Of a stretch of 64,000 nt of DNA, positions 15,245-23,521 are shown one piece after another (the stretch's first letter is position 1; each line of letters starts with the position of its first letter). Where the stretch lies: NCBI RefSeq assembly GCF_029893355.1, contig NZ_JARZAI010000003.1, positions 310,001 through 374,000 on the forward strand, written 5' to 3'. Made by a program: the position numbers and the translations under genes. Below the pieces are notes generated by a model. It saw only the letters and a list, made by a program, of their open reading frames with translations. It searched no databases and had not been told where the DNA came from. The DNA comes from Kitasatospora sp. MAA4. GTDB taxonomy: Bacteria > Actinomycetota > Actinomycetes > Streptomycetales > Streptomycetaceae.

Positions 15245-15688
15245 CTAGAGCACGGCGACCAGGCGGAACCGCTCCAGCACCACCGGCGTGCCGTCGTCCA
15301 CCGTGAAGTCCGGGTCCTCCAGCGCCTCGCGCATGGCCGGGCTGTGCCAGAACCGCTCGTGCTCGGCCCGCCAGGCGGCGACGGTGGTGTAGCCCTCGCC
15401 CTCGTCCACGGCGTGCGCGAGGTCCACCTCGCCGAGCGGGACGACGCGTGCACCGGTGACCTCGATCACCGCGACCGGGCGCTGCTGCGAGTCGACCACG
15501 ACCGAGCGCGTGCCCGGTTCGGGGATCGGGTCGCCGTCGTGCTCGTAGTCCGCGAGCACGCCGGTGGTGGAGGTCTTGGAACCGTCCAGGATCGCCGCCA
15601 CCAGCTGGTCGCGCAGCGGGCCGGGGAACGCGAACTCGGCCGTGCGCAGCGCGGCGAGCTCGTCGGGGTGGATCTGATCACCGGGCAT
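15245..15688 (-). CDS. ASCH domain protein
   Basis: 147 residues. The ASCH fold signature is present: LVAAILDGSKTSTTGVL (lysine/threonine start of the domain), PGTRSVVVDSQQRPVAVIEV and the end HERFWHSP. ASCH domains resemble the PUA RNA-binding fold, and some members are amidases of modified nucleosides. No function is certain. Converges on the MFS gene and lies 32 bp downstream of the DUF899 gene start region's opposite end; probably a single-gene unit. Confidence 0.85.
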   Translation of the reverse strand: MPGDQIHPDELAALRTAEFAFPGPLRDQLVAAILDGSKTSTTGVLADYEHDGDPIPEPGTRSVVVDSQQRPVAVIEVTGARVVPLGEVDLAHAVDEGEGYTTVAAWRAEHERFWHSPAMREALEDPDFTVDDGTPVVLERFRLVAVL

Positions 15689-15720
15689 GGCCCGACCCTA
15701 CGGTCTCCCCCCGGACGGTG

Positions 15721-16422
15721 TCAGTAGTCCAGCCCGCCGGACCAGTCGCCGCGCCCCTGCGGGGTGAGGTCCAGGACGTGCCAGACGGGGGAGAGCAGGT
15801 CGATGCCGCGCTGGTCGATGTCCTCGGCCATCCGCGGGTGGGCCGAGTAGCGGTGCCGCACGGTGCCGTCCGGGTCGCGAGTGAAGACCGAGACGGTGGA
15901 GTCCTGGTTGCCCTGCTCGTCCTCGCTGCCCAGGTCGTACTTGAAGGTGTTGGCCGCGCAGCTGAGCAGCCGCAGCCGGTCCCAGCCGCGGGTCCGGGCG
16001 TAGGCGCGCAGCGGGTGCGGGTCGGCGGCGGCGATGACGACGAAGTCGACGTTCTGCGTCAGGTGGCGGACCACCCCGTTGAAGCCGTCGATCCACAGGG
16101 TGCACATCGGGCAGGGGCTGGTCTGCCGCTTGCCGTACATGAACTGGTAGACCACCAGCGGGCGTTCGGGTCCGCTGAACAGCTCGCTCAGCTGCACCGA
16201 GCGGACCGGGTCGTCGCCCTCGTGCAGCGCGGCCGGGCCCTCCAGGAAGGTGTAGTCCTGGACGGCCGGGCCCGGTGGCAGAGCGCGACGTTGGGTGGCG
16301 ACCCGCTCGCGGTGGTGCATCAGGTCGATCTCGGCGAGCCGCAGCTCCTCGCGGGCCGAGCGGTAGGCGGGCGACTCGCCGGACAGCCGGGTGTCGTGCG
16401 GGCGGGGGCCGGGGTCTGTCAT
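15721..16422 (-). CDS. DUF899 family thioredoxin-like protein
   Basis: 233 residues. The DUF899 pattern is clear: an N-terminal helix (RSAREELRLAEIDLMHHRERV), RALPPGPAVQDYTF, the strand PLVVYQFMYG, then SPCPMCTLWIDGFNG with a CxxC-like pair in the thioredoxin active-site position, and YRHPRM-type ends (YSAHPRMAED, LLSPVWHVLDLTPQGRG). Family members are cytosolic and probably redox-linked, but the reaction is not known. Stands alone between ASCH and the GntR/TetR gene. Confidence 0.9.
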   Translation of the reverse strand: MTDPGPRPHDTRLSGESPAYRSAREELRLAEIDLMHHRERVATQRRALPPGPAVQDYTFLEGPAALHEGDDPVRSVQLSELFSGPERPLVVYQFMYGKRQTSPCPMCTLWIDGFNGVVRHLTQNVDFVVIAAADPHPLRAYARTRGWDRLRLLSCAANTFKYDLGSEDEQGNQDSTVSVFTRDPDGTVRHRYSAHPRMAEDIDQRGIDLLSPVWHVLDLTPQGRGDWSGGLDY

Positions 16423-16524
16423 GGGAGGGGACCGTTCCTGCTAGCGGGCGGACAGTTCTCCCGGCCAGCCTCGGCGCCGCCCAGGGGCGGGGCAAGCCGA
16501 CTGCCGCCGCCCGGGGGGCGCCCG

Positions 16525-17550
16525 CTACCCGGCCGCCGCCGCGCGGCCCTCGATCAGCAGTCCGAGGCCGTCCAGCAGCCGGGTCAGGCCGAACTCGAAG
16601 AGCGTGTCGAGGCTGGAGTCGAAGCCGGCCGTTCCGCTCGTCGCGTCCAGCTCCCGCATGAGCTGGGAGAACGCGGGGAACGCGCCGCTGGACATCCGCG
16701 TCCGCATGACGCTCTCCTGCGCGTCCATCCACTCCTCGTCGGTGATGCCGCTCTCCTGCTCGGCCTGCGCCTGGAGTTCGAAGTTGAAGGCGATGCCCCG
16801 CACGTAGCTGAAGAGCAGCAGGTGCGCGTGGAGCTTGGTGGCCGGATCGAGCGGGAGGCCGTCCATCGCGCTGATCGCCCACTCGCCGTGGCGCATCGCG
16901 TTGGGCGACGGCGCCGGCCGGGTGATCGACATGGCCGGTGCCAGCCAGGGGTGGCGCTTGAAGACCTCCCACTGCAGGCGGCCGACCAGCTCCAGCCTGG
17001 CCCGCCAACCCACCGGCGGGTCGTCGGGGTAGCTGGTGTCCCCGATGGCGGTGTCCGCCATCAGCGTCACCAACTCGTCCTTGCCGGGCACGTGCCGGTA
17101 CAACGCCATGGGTGCGACGCCGAGTTCGGCGGCGACCCGGCGCATCGACAACGGGGCGATGCCCTCCGCGTCGGCGATCGCGATCGCCGCGCGGACGATC
17201 CGCTCCCGGCTGAGCCCGTGCTCGCCCTCGCGCGCGGGCCGCCTGACGGAGCTCGGCGGCGGGGCTTGCGGTGCGGGCACGAGTTCCGCGGTGACCACCG
17301 TGCCGACCCCCGGTCGGGCCTGCACCAGCCCCTCCTGGCGCAGCGCCGCCAGGACCTTGCTGGCGGTCGCCATGGCGACGCCCCACTCCTGGGTGATCTG
17401 GCGGGTGGAGGGCACCCGGTCGCCCGTCCGCAGCTCACCGTCGACGATCCTGCGCCGGATCTCCGCGACGATCCGGAGGTAGGGCGCCTCCCCTAGTGCA
17501 CTAGTGCGCCCTGAGTGCACTGATGCACTGCCCGATCCCTGAGCGTCCAA
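16525..17550 (-). CDS. Fused GntR-TetR transcriptional regulator
   Basis: 341 residues with two DNA-binding domains. Residues about 23-95 are a GntR winged helix (YLRIVAEIRRRIVDGELRTG, PSTRQITQEWGVAMATASK). Residues 115-165 are a TetR HTH (RERIVRAAIAIADAEGI, MRRVAAELGVAPMALYRHV, GKDELVTLMAD), followed by a TetR_C ligand domain. The start is taken as TTG at 17550 because GGAGGA is 4-5 bases before it; a later GTG at 17520 lacks this. Two palindromes fall in its first codons and two others in the divergent gap. It most likely controls itself and the divergent MFS gene. Confidence 0.85.
   Translation of the reverse strand: MDAQGSGSASVHSGRTSALGEAPYLRIVAEIRRRIVDGELRTGDRVPSTRQITQEWGVAMATASKVLAALRQEGLVQARPGVGTVVTAELVPAPQAPPPSSVRRPAREGEHGLSRERIVRAAIAIADAEGIAPLSMRRVAAELGVAPMALYRHVPGKDELVTLMADTAIGDTSYPDDPPVGWRARLELVGRLQWEVFKRHPWLAPAMSITRPAPSPNAMRHGEWAISAMDGLPLDPATKLHAHLLLFSYVRGIAFNFELQAQAEQESGITDEEWMDAQESVMRTRMSSGAFPAFSQLMRELDATSGTAGFDSSLDTLFEFGLTRLLDGLGLLIEGRAAAAG
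17493..17529. promoter_or_regulatory. Two AGTGCACT-type palindromes in the regulator's 5' end
   Basis: CTAGTGCACTAG (17493-17504) is a perfect 12-bp palindrome. AGTGCA-CTGA-TGCACT (17514-17529) has perfect 6-bp arms. Both lie inside the first 20 codons of the GntR-TetR gene, where bound protein would block its transcription. GntR-type half-sites are the likely reading. Confidence 0.5.
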
Positions 17551-17603
17551 TGGTTCCTCCAGTTTTCAGAACTCAAGCAGGGCTTGTGTGCACCACCATC
17601 CAT

Positions 17604-17641
17604 GCGTACTTTGTACGCAGTGCACCGCGTACGGTGTACGC
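17604..17641. promoter_or_regulatory. Duplicate 15-bp operator in the GntR-TetR / MFS gap
   Basis: GCGTAC-TTT-GTACGC (17604-17618) and GCGTAC-GGT-GTACGC (17627-17641) are two perfect 15-bp inverted repeats whose centres are 23 bp apart. They end 30 bp before the MFS ATG. Arm length and spacing fit a TetR-type dimer. Confidence 0.7.
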
Positions 17642-17670
17642 CAGGATGGATACTACCGGGGGAGACCCGA

Positions 17671-19230
17671 ATGGACACCACGGAACACCCGTTGGCGGGC
17701 CGTCGCGAGTGGATCGCGCTCGGCGTTCTGCTGCTGCCGCTGCTGCTGGTCTCGATGGACGTCTCGGTGCTCTACTTCGCCGTCCCGTTCATCAGCCGGG
17801 ACCTGGCCCCCAGCAGCACCCAGCAGCTCTGGATCTTCGACATCTACGGTTTCGTGCTGGCCGGCCTACTGATCACGATGGGCGCGCTCGGCGACCGGAT
17901 CGGCCGCCGCCGACTGCTGCTGACCGGCGCGCTGGGCTTCGGCGCCGGATCCGTTCTGGCCGCCTACTCCACCAGCGCCGACACGCTGATCGCCGCCCGT
18001 GCGCTGCTCGGACTCGCCGGCGCGACGCTGATGCCCTCCACCCTGGGCCTCGTCCGCAACCTGTTCCACGACGCGAAGCAGCGCGGCAAGGCCATCGGCA
18101 TCTGGACCGGCGTCACCACCGGCGGTATCGCGCTCGGCCCGGTGCTCAGCGGCCTGCTGCTGGAGCACTTCTGGTGGGGTTCGGTTTTCCTGGTCAGCAC
18201 CCCGGCCATGGTGCTGCTCCTGGTGCTGGGCCCGGTCCTGCTGCCGGAGGCCCCGACGCTGCGCGAGGGCAGCTTCGACCTGCTGAGCGCGGCGCTCTCG
18301 CTGGCCACCGTGCTGCCCGTGATCTACGGCATCACCAACCTGGCGCGCAACGGCCTCCAGCTCTCGTCGGTGCTCTCCGTGGTGGCCGGCCTCGCGCTCG
18401 GGGCCGTCTTCGTCCGCCGTCAGCTCACCCACCAGCACCCGTTGATCGACCTGGAGTTGGTCCGGCGCAGGGCGTTCAGCGGGTCGATCGCGATGAACGT
18501 GCTGGCCATGTTCGGGGTGGTCGGCTTCGCGATCTTCGGCACCCAGTACCTGCAGTCCGTGCTGGGGATGAGCCCGATCCGGGCGGCGCTCTGGAGCGTG
18601 CTGCCGTCGGTCGTGGTCGGCGGCGTCGGCCCGGCGTGTGCGGCGCTCGCCCAGCGGGTCGACCGCGCGTCGATCATGTGCGGTGGGTTCCTGGCCATGG
18701 CGGCGGGATTCGCGGAGCTGGCCTTCGTCGGGGTGGACTCCGCCCTCTGGGTCGTGCTGCTCGGCACCGCCTGCTACGCCGGCGGCACGATGGCGGTGAT
18801 GTCGCAGGTCACCGAGCTGGTGATGGGCGTGGTGCCGGCAGAGCGGGCCAGTTCGGCCTCCGGCCTGATGGAGTCCGGCACCGAACTGGGCGGTGCGCTC
18901 GGCATGGCGATCCTGGGCAGCATCGGCACGGCCGTCTACCGCAGCCGGCTGACGCCGAAGCTGCCCGCCGGACTGGACGCGGACAGCGTGCGGGCCGTCC
19001 GGGAGAACCTGGGTGGCGCCCAGGCGGTGGCCGCTCGACTGCCGGGCGCCGGCGGCCAGGCGGTGCTGCATGCCGCCCGCGAGGCCTTCACCGGCGGCAT
19101 GCACGCCGCCGCGGTGGCGGCCGCCGTGCTGATGGCCGCCGCCGGGGTGCTTGCGCCGGCCCTCCTGCGGGACGTCCGGGTGGAGTCGGCGGCCGTGCCG
19201 CTGGACGCCGCCGAACTGGTCAGCGCCTGA
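17671..19230 (+). CDS. DHA2-family MFS exporter
   Basis: 519 residues, ATG after GGGGGAG. TM1 carries SMDVSVLYFAVPFISRDL, motif A is GALGDRIGRRRLLLTGA, and motif C GIALGPVLSGLLLEHFWW; about 14 membrane spans follow. It resembles the SmvA/QacA type that exports cationic or aromatic compounds. Expression is probably held by the divergent GntR-TetR protein through the paired palindromes. Ends at a 12-bp hairpin. Confidence 0.9.
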   Translation: MDTTEHPLAGRREWIALGVLLLPLLLVSMDVSVLYFAVPFISRDLAPSSTQQLWIFDIYGFVLAGLLITMGALGDRIGRRRLLLTGALGFGAGSVLAAYSTSADTLIAARALLGLAGATLMPSTLGLVRNLFHDAKQRGKAIGIWTGVTTGGIALGPVLSGLLLEHFWWGSVFLVSTPAMVLLLVLGPVLLPEAPTLREGSFDLLSAALSLATVLPVIYGITNLARNGLQLSSVLSVVAGLALGAVFVRRQLTHQHPLIDLELVRRRAFSGSIAMNVLAMFGVVGFAIFGTQYLQSVLGMSPIRAALWSVLPSVVVGGVGPACAALAQRVDRASIMCGGFLAMAAGFAELAFVGVDSALWVVLLGTACYAGGTMAVMSQVTELVMGVVPAERASSASGLMESGTELGGALGMAILGSIGTAVYRSRLTPKLPAGLDADSVRAVRENLGGAQAVAARLPGAGGQAVLHAAREAFTGGMHAAAVAAAVLMAAAGVLAPALLRDVRVESAAVPLDAAELVSA

Positions 19231-19240
19231 CCGTCGTTCA

Positions 19241-19270
19241 GGAAGGGGGCGCCCGCCGGCGCCCCCTTCC
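19241..19270. terminator. Hairpin between convergent MFS and penicillin acylase genes
   Basis: Perfect 12-bp stem (19241-19252 with 19259-19270), loop of 6 bases, placed between the two convergent stop codons. Can serve both strands. Confidence 0.85.
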
Positions 19271-19278
19271 GTCCGTAC

Positions 19279-22086
19279 TCAGCGGTGCGACGGGAACTGC
19301 ACCACCTGCTGGTAGGTGGGCCGGTTCTGCCAGGTGGTCTTGGCGTCGGTGACCCCGCCCAGCGGGCGCTGGACGATGGTGTCGGCGCACCACTGGTCGC
19401 CGGCCGAGCAGGTGCTGTCGCCGGGGTAGACCTGGGCCGGCGTCTCGGCGGCGGCCTGCTCCAGCGAGCTGATCACGACGCTGCGGCAGGCCGACAGGCT
19501 CCCGCCGCCGCAGAACGGCTGGGCGAGCGGGCCGGCCACCGACTGGCCGAGCACCGAGCGCAGGTCCTTGTCGACGTAGCTCCACCAGCCGTACTGGAAG
19601 GACGAACCCTTGTGCGGGATCGACTCGTTGGCGCTGACGCCGCCGCTGACCGGGCCGGTCTGCCCGCCCGACGGCGACTCGTTGATCTGTAGTGCACCGG
19701 TCAGTGCGGTGAACAGCCCGGCTCCCAGGCCCGGTTGGAACTCCGCCTGGGCCAGCAGCGGCCACCAGGCGTCCATCACGCGGATGGCGTCCGCGTCACG
19801 GTAGACCTGGCTGCCGGCGCTGGTCTCGGTGCGCTTGGTGCCGTCGGCCTGCCAGTTCTGCAACTCCTGGACCAGATTCGCCACTTGCGGATCGGTGACC
19901 GGAGAGCTGTTGATCACCTGGAGCAGGTCGGGCAGCACGTCCTCGCCGCGCAGGTCGGTCAGCGCCGCGCTCTCCATCGCCTGGGTGAGCGAACTGCGGC
20001 TCACCTTCCCGCCGCCCGCGATCAGCGCCCTGACCCGGGTGTCCAGCAGGTTGGCCCGGTGCACCGAGCCGTCGCCGAACGAGGCGGAGCCGTAGCCGGG
20101 GGCCGGCTTGTTGTTCCAGGAGACGTAGTAGTCCTGGTCGACGGACTGCGGGTGCTGGGAGGGCGGGGTGTACTGGGCGGTGTTGGTCGCCGGGTCGAAG
20201 CCCTGCCACTCGTACGCGGGGTCGGCGACCACCGGCAGGCCGGGGTCGACGCCGGGCGCCCGCACCGGGTTGCTGCCGGAGTTGTAGTACGCCGTGTCGT
20301 TCGCGTCGGCGTAGAACCAGTTGAAGGTGTAGTTGATGTTCTGCGCGGCCTGCTGGAAGCTCGCCGCGTTGTGCACCGCGCCGGGGTCGTTGAACATCTG
20401 GAAGCCGATGATCGAGTCGGCCTCGTGCTTGTAGCTGGAGCGCAGCGAGGTGAAGGCGACCGGCTTGCCGCCGACCGTCCCGCGCGCCGTCACCAGCCCG
20501 TAGTCCGAGCGGTACATCACCAGGTTGTACGAGCCCGCCGGGGTGGAGTCGGCGGTGGTCGGCGACCAGGAGTCGGACTGGGTCAGCTTGTCGAAGGGCA
20601 GGCACTGGCCGTGGTAGAGGTAGGACTCGCTGGCCGTCGTGACCGGCGAGCCGTCGGTGGTGCAGAGCGGCACGGCGTACGTGTCGGTGATGTCCTGGCC
20701 GGCCGAGGTGGCGCTCCACGCGTAGTCCGCGCCGCGGCCGAGCTCGACGTAGAAGCTCAGCCCCGCGAAGGCGGCGCCGCGCGCGCTGATCCCCGGGCCC
20801 TGCAACTCCTCCAGCATCAGCAGCTGCGGGGCGAAGTAGCCGGTCTGCGGGCCGAACACGGCGACCGGGTGGCCGTCGTCGGTGTGCGCCCCGGACACCA
20901 CCAGCGCGTTGGACATGCCGTGCTTGGCGGTCAGCAGGTTGCCGGGCAGGACGCCGGCCGCCTTGCTGGTGTTGCTGGTCGCCGAGCCGGTGGCGTTGTA
21001 GATCAGCTGCTCGGGGACGACCGAGCCCGGGTCCGGCATCGCCACACCCTGCGGGTTCGCGGGCGGCAGCGCGTACGGGAAGGACTGCCCGTCGTGCACG
21101 GTGGTCAGCGCCTGCGGGTCGTCCGCCTCGCGCAGTGAACTCCACACGGCGTCGCCCTGCGCGGTGCCGTACTGCGCCTCGGCGGCCTGCTTGACCTGGG
21201 CGGACTGGAGTTCGCCCCCGCCGCCGGAGCCGAACAGCGCGCCGATCACCGAGGCCAGCGCGACCAGGTCGGTCAGCTTGAAGGGCTGGATGGTCCCGGC
21301 GTTGGTGATCGCGTTGATCTGGCCGGTGAGGTCGTACTCGCCGGGGAAGGTCCGGCTGTTGTACGCCGTGCTGATGTACTGGTTGATCCCGTCCAGGTAC
21401 GCCTGCGCGTCGGTCAGCGCCTGCTGGCCCCGGCCGCCCTGGCTCGCGATCGAGTCGATCTGCTGCTGGAGTTCGGCCTCGGTGTACGGGGCGACCTGCC
21501 AGAAGCTCTGCTCCAGCTGCCGGTTGGCCACCGCGCCGCCCGCGAAGCCGGACAGCTCGCCCCGGCCGACGTGCCGGAACAGGTCCATCACCCAGAGCCG
21601 GTCCTGGGCGGCGGCGTAGCCCGCGCCGTACTCGGTGCCGTAGCGGGTGGTGCCGGTGATGTGCGGGACGCCGGTGGCCTTGTCGCGCACGATCGTGACG
21701 TCCGGGCGCGGGCTGATGCTGCTGGCCACCTGGCTGGGCTGGACGCCGAACGATGCGTCGTTGAAGAAACTGCCCAACTGGCTGTCGGTGAGCCCGGGGT
21801 AGGCCGCCGCGAGGTTGGCGTACGGGCCGAGCTGGTCGTTGGTGTGGGCCGGACTGGTGCCGAAGATCTTGTTGCCGAGGATGTCGGCGAGGGTGGCGTT
21901 GCCGTTCTCGCCGGGCGGCAGGATGTCGTCGCACTGGCCGCCGCAGTAGTCGGCGGCGGCGTGGGGGATGGCGGCGACGGCCGAGCCGCCGGTGACGGCG
22001 GGCGCGGCGGACAGCAGGACGAGCGCAAGGGCGGCGGCCGGGAGCTTGCGGCCGAGCCGACCGAGGGTGGGGGCGCGTCTGGGCAA
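19279..22086 (-). CDS. Secreted penicillin acylase family N-terminal-nucleophile hydrolase
   Basis: I start it at TTG 22086: AGGAG sits 7 bases upstream, and translation then begins directly with a signal peptide (MPRRAPTLGRLGRK, then a hydrophobic run ending AVTGGSAVAA). An ATG at 22173 would add 29 odd residues. Family segments are VTIVRDKATGVPHITG, GYAAAQDRLWVMDLFR, the alpha/beta junction GMSNALVVSG with the Ser nucleophile near residue 392, and GRGADYAWSATSAGQD. About 935 residues before cleavage, the size of large Streptomyces acylases. Such enzymes hydrolyse penicillins, acyl-homoserine lactones or cyclic lipopeptides; the substrate is not readable. Confidence 0.9.
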   Translation of the reverse strand: MPRRAPTLGRLGRKLPAAALALVLLSAAPAVTGGSAVAAIPHAAADYCGGQCDDILPPGENGNATLADILGNKIFGTSPAHTNDQLGPYANLAAAYPGLTDSQLGSFFNDASFGVQPSQVASSISPRPDVTIVRDKATGVPHITGTTRYGTEYGAGYAAAQDRLWVMDLFRHVGRGELSGFAGGAVANRQLEQSFWQVAPYTEAELQQQIDSIASQGGRGQQALTDAQAYLDGINQYISTAYNSRTFPGEYDLTGQINAITNAGTIQPFKLTDLVALASVIGALFGSGGGGELQSAQVKQAAEAQYGTAQGDAVWSSLREADDPQALTTVHDGQSFPYALPPANPQGVAMPDPGSVVPEQLIYNATGSATSNTSKAAGVLPGNLLTAKHGMSNALVVSGAHTDDGHPVAVFGPQTGYFAPQLLMLEELQGPGISARGAAFAGLSFYVELGRGADYAWSATSAGQDITDTYAVPLCTTDGSPVTTASESYLYHGQCLPFDKLTQSDSWSPTTADSTPAGSYNLVMYRSDYGLVTARGTVGGKPVAFTSLRSSYKHEADSIIGFQMFNDPGAVHNAASFQQAAQNINYTFNWFYADANDTAYYNSGSNPVRAPGVDPGLPVVADPAYEWQGFDPATNTAQYTPPSQHPQSVDQDYYVSWNNKPAPGYGSASFGDGSVHRANLLDTRVRALIAGGGKVSRSSLTQAMESAALTDLRGEDVLPDLLQVINSSPVTDPQVANLVQELQNWQADGTKRTETSAGSQVYRDADAIRVMDAWWPLLAQAEFQPGLGAGLFTALTGALQINESPSGGQTGPVSGGVSANESIPHKGSSFQYGWWSYVDKDLRSVLGQSVAGPLAQPFCGGGSLSACRSVVISSLEQAAAETPAQVYPGDSTCSAGDQWCADTIVQRPLGGVTDAKTTWQNRPTYQQVVQFPSHR

Positions 22087-22165
22087 GTCACTACTCCTCA
22101 CTCTGAACTGTGGGGAGTTGACCGTAAGTTGGTTACTGGTCGGTTGCCTAGCTGTTGTGCGCGGA

Positions 22166-22187
22166 TTTGTCATGATCCTTTGTCATG
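22166..22187. repeat. TTTGTCATG direct repeat in the acylase/glycosyltransferase gap
   Basis: TTTGTCATG occurs at 22166-22174 and 22179-22187, 13 bp apart. It is in the 217-bp gap between the leftward acylase (start 22086) and rightward glycosyltransferase. Possible regulator half-sites; no known family matched. Confidence 0.3.
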
Positions 22188-22303
22188 TCTTGATCGGGCT
22201 TGGGGGAGGCCCCCGGCGACCTGCGGGAAAGTGCTGGCCACCGTTCGCCCGTTCGACAGATCCCTTTGGCCCGAAGCACGCCTGGCCAGGCAACAACCAT
22301 GGC

Positions 22304-23521
22304 ATGCGTGTCGTCATCGCCACCGAGTCCTTCCCGCCCGAAGTCAACGGCGTCGCCCACAGCGTGCTGCGCACCGCCGAGCACCTGGTCCGACGCGGCC
22401 ACCAACCCCTGATCGTCACCCCTGCCCCCGCTCGCGGCGCGAGCGTCCCGGCGCACTCCTTCGGCCCGGACGCCACCGTGCTGCCCGTGGTCCGGATCCC
22501 CTCGATCCCGCTGCCCGGCTACCCCCAGGTCCGGCTCGCACTGCCCAGCTCCCGACTGGGCGCAGCGATCGCCGGACACCGGCCCGACCTGGTCCACCTG
22601 GCCAGCCCGTTCGTGCTCGGCGCCCGCGCGGCGGTCGAGGCGACCAGGCTCGGCGTGCCCTCACTCGCCGTCTACCAGACCGACCTGGCCGGCTACGCCC
22701 AGGCCTACCGGGTCGGCGGCGCCCTCGGCGCGGGCGCCGCCTGGCACCGGATCCGCGCGGTGCACCGCGCGGCCGCCCGCACCCTGGCGCCCTCCACCCC
22801 CGCCGCGCAGGACCTCACCGCCCACGGCGTACCGCGGGTCCACCTGTGGCCGCGCGGCGTCGACTCGCTGCGCTTCCACCCCCGCCACCGCGACGAGGCG
22901 CTGCACCGCGCGCTGGCGCCCGGCGGCGAGGTGCTGGTCGGCTACGTCGGACGCCTCGCGCCCGAGAAGCGGGTCGACCTGCTCGCCGGGGTCTGCTCGC
23001 TGCCGGGCGTGCGCCTGGTGGTGATCGGGGACGGCCCCAGCGCGCCCGCGCTCAGGTCCGCGCTGCCCGGCGCGGTCTTCCTGGGCCGCCGCACGGGCGA
23101 GGAACTGGCCCGCTGCTACGCCACGTTGGACCTCTTCGTGCACACCGGCCCGCTGGAGACCTTCTGTCAGACCATCCAGGAGGCGATGGCCAGCGGGGTG
23201 CCGGTGGTGGCCCCGGCGGCCGGCGGTCCGCTCGACCTGGTCGGGCACCGGCGCACCGGCCTGCTGATCGCCCCGCGCGACGCCCGGGCCGTCGCCCGGG
23301 CGGTGGCCGAGCTGGCCGCCGACCGGCCCCGGCGGGTGGTCTACGGGCGGGCCGGGCGGGCGGACGTCACCGCGCGCACCTGGGAGGCGGTGGGCGACCT
23401 GCTGCTGCGGCACTACGCGGAGGTGCTCGCCGAGCACCGCGGCGAGCCGCTGCCTCTGGAGCCGGTTGTCCCCGTGCTGCCCCCGCTGCTGCCCGTCCCC
23501 GCCGAGGAGCAGCCCGCATGA
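22304..23521 (+). CDS. GT4-family glycosyltransferase (PimB/MgtA-like)
   Basis: 405 residues, starting MRVVIATESFPPEVNGVAHSV, the characteristic N-terminus of GT4 alpha-mannosyltransferases. The acceptor domain includes DLVHLASPFVLGARA. The donor domain has VGYVGRLAPEKRVDLLAGV and the EX7E-type segment GPLETFCQTIQEAMASGVP followed by VVAPAAGGPLDLV. GDP-mannose is the usual donor in this group. No membrane segment, so it acts at the inner face, on a lipid or cytosolic acceptor. First gene of a three-gene, ATGA-coupled operon. Confidence 0.85.
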   Translation: MRVVIATESFPPEVNGVAHSVLRTAEHLVRRGHQPLIVTPAPARGASVPAHSFGPDATVLPVVRIPSIPLPGYPQVRLALPSSRLGAAIAGHRPDLVHLASPFVLGARAAVEATRLGVPSLAVYQTDLAGYAQAYRVGGALGAGAAWHRIRAVHRAAARTLAPSTPAAQDLTAHGVPRVHLWPRGVDSLRFHPRHRDEALHRALAPGGEVLVGYVGRLAPEKRVDLLAGVCSLPGVRLVVIGDGPSAPALRSALPGAVFLGRRTGEELARCYATLDLFVHTGPLETFCQTIQEAMASGVPVVAPAAGGPLDLVGHRRTGLLIAPRDARAVARAVAELAADRPRRVVYGRAGRADVTARTWEAVGDLLLRHYAEVLAEHRGEPLPLEPVVPVLPPLLPVPAEEQPA

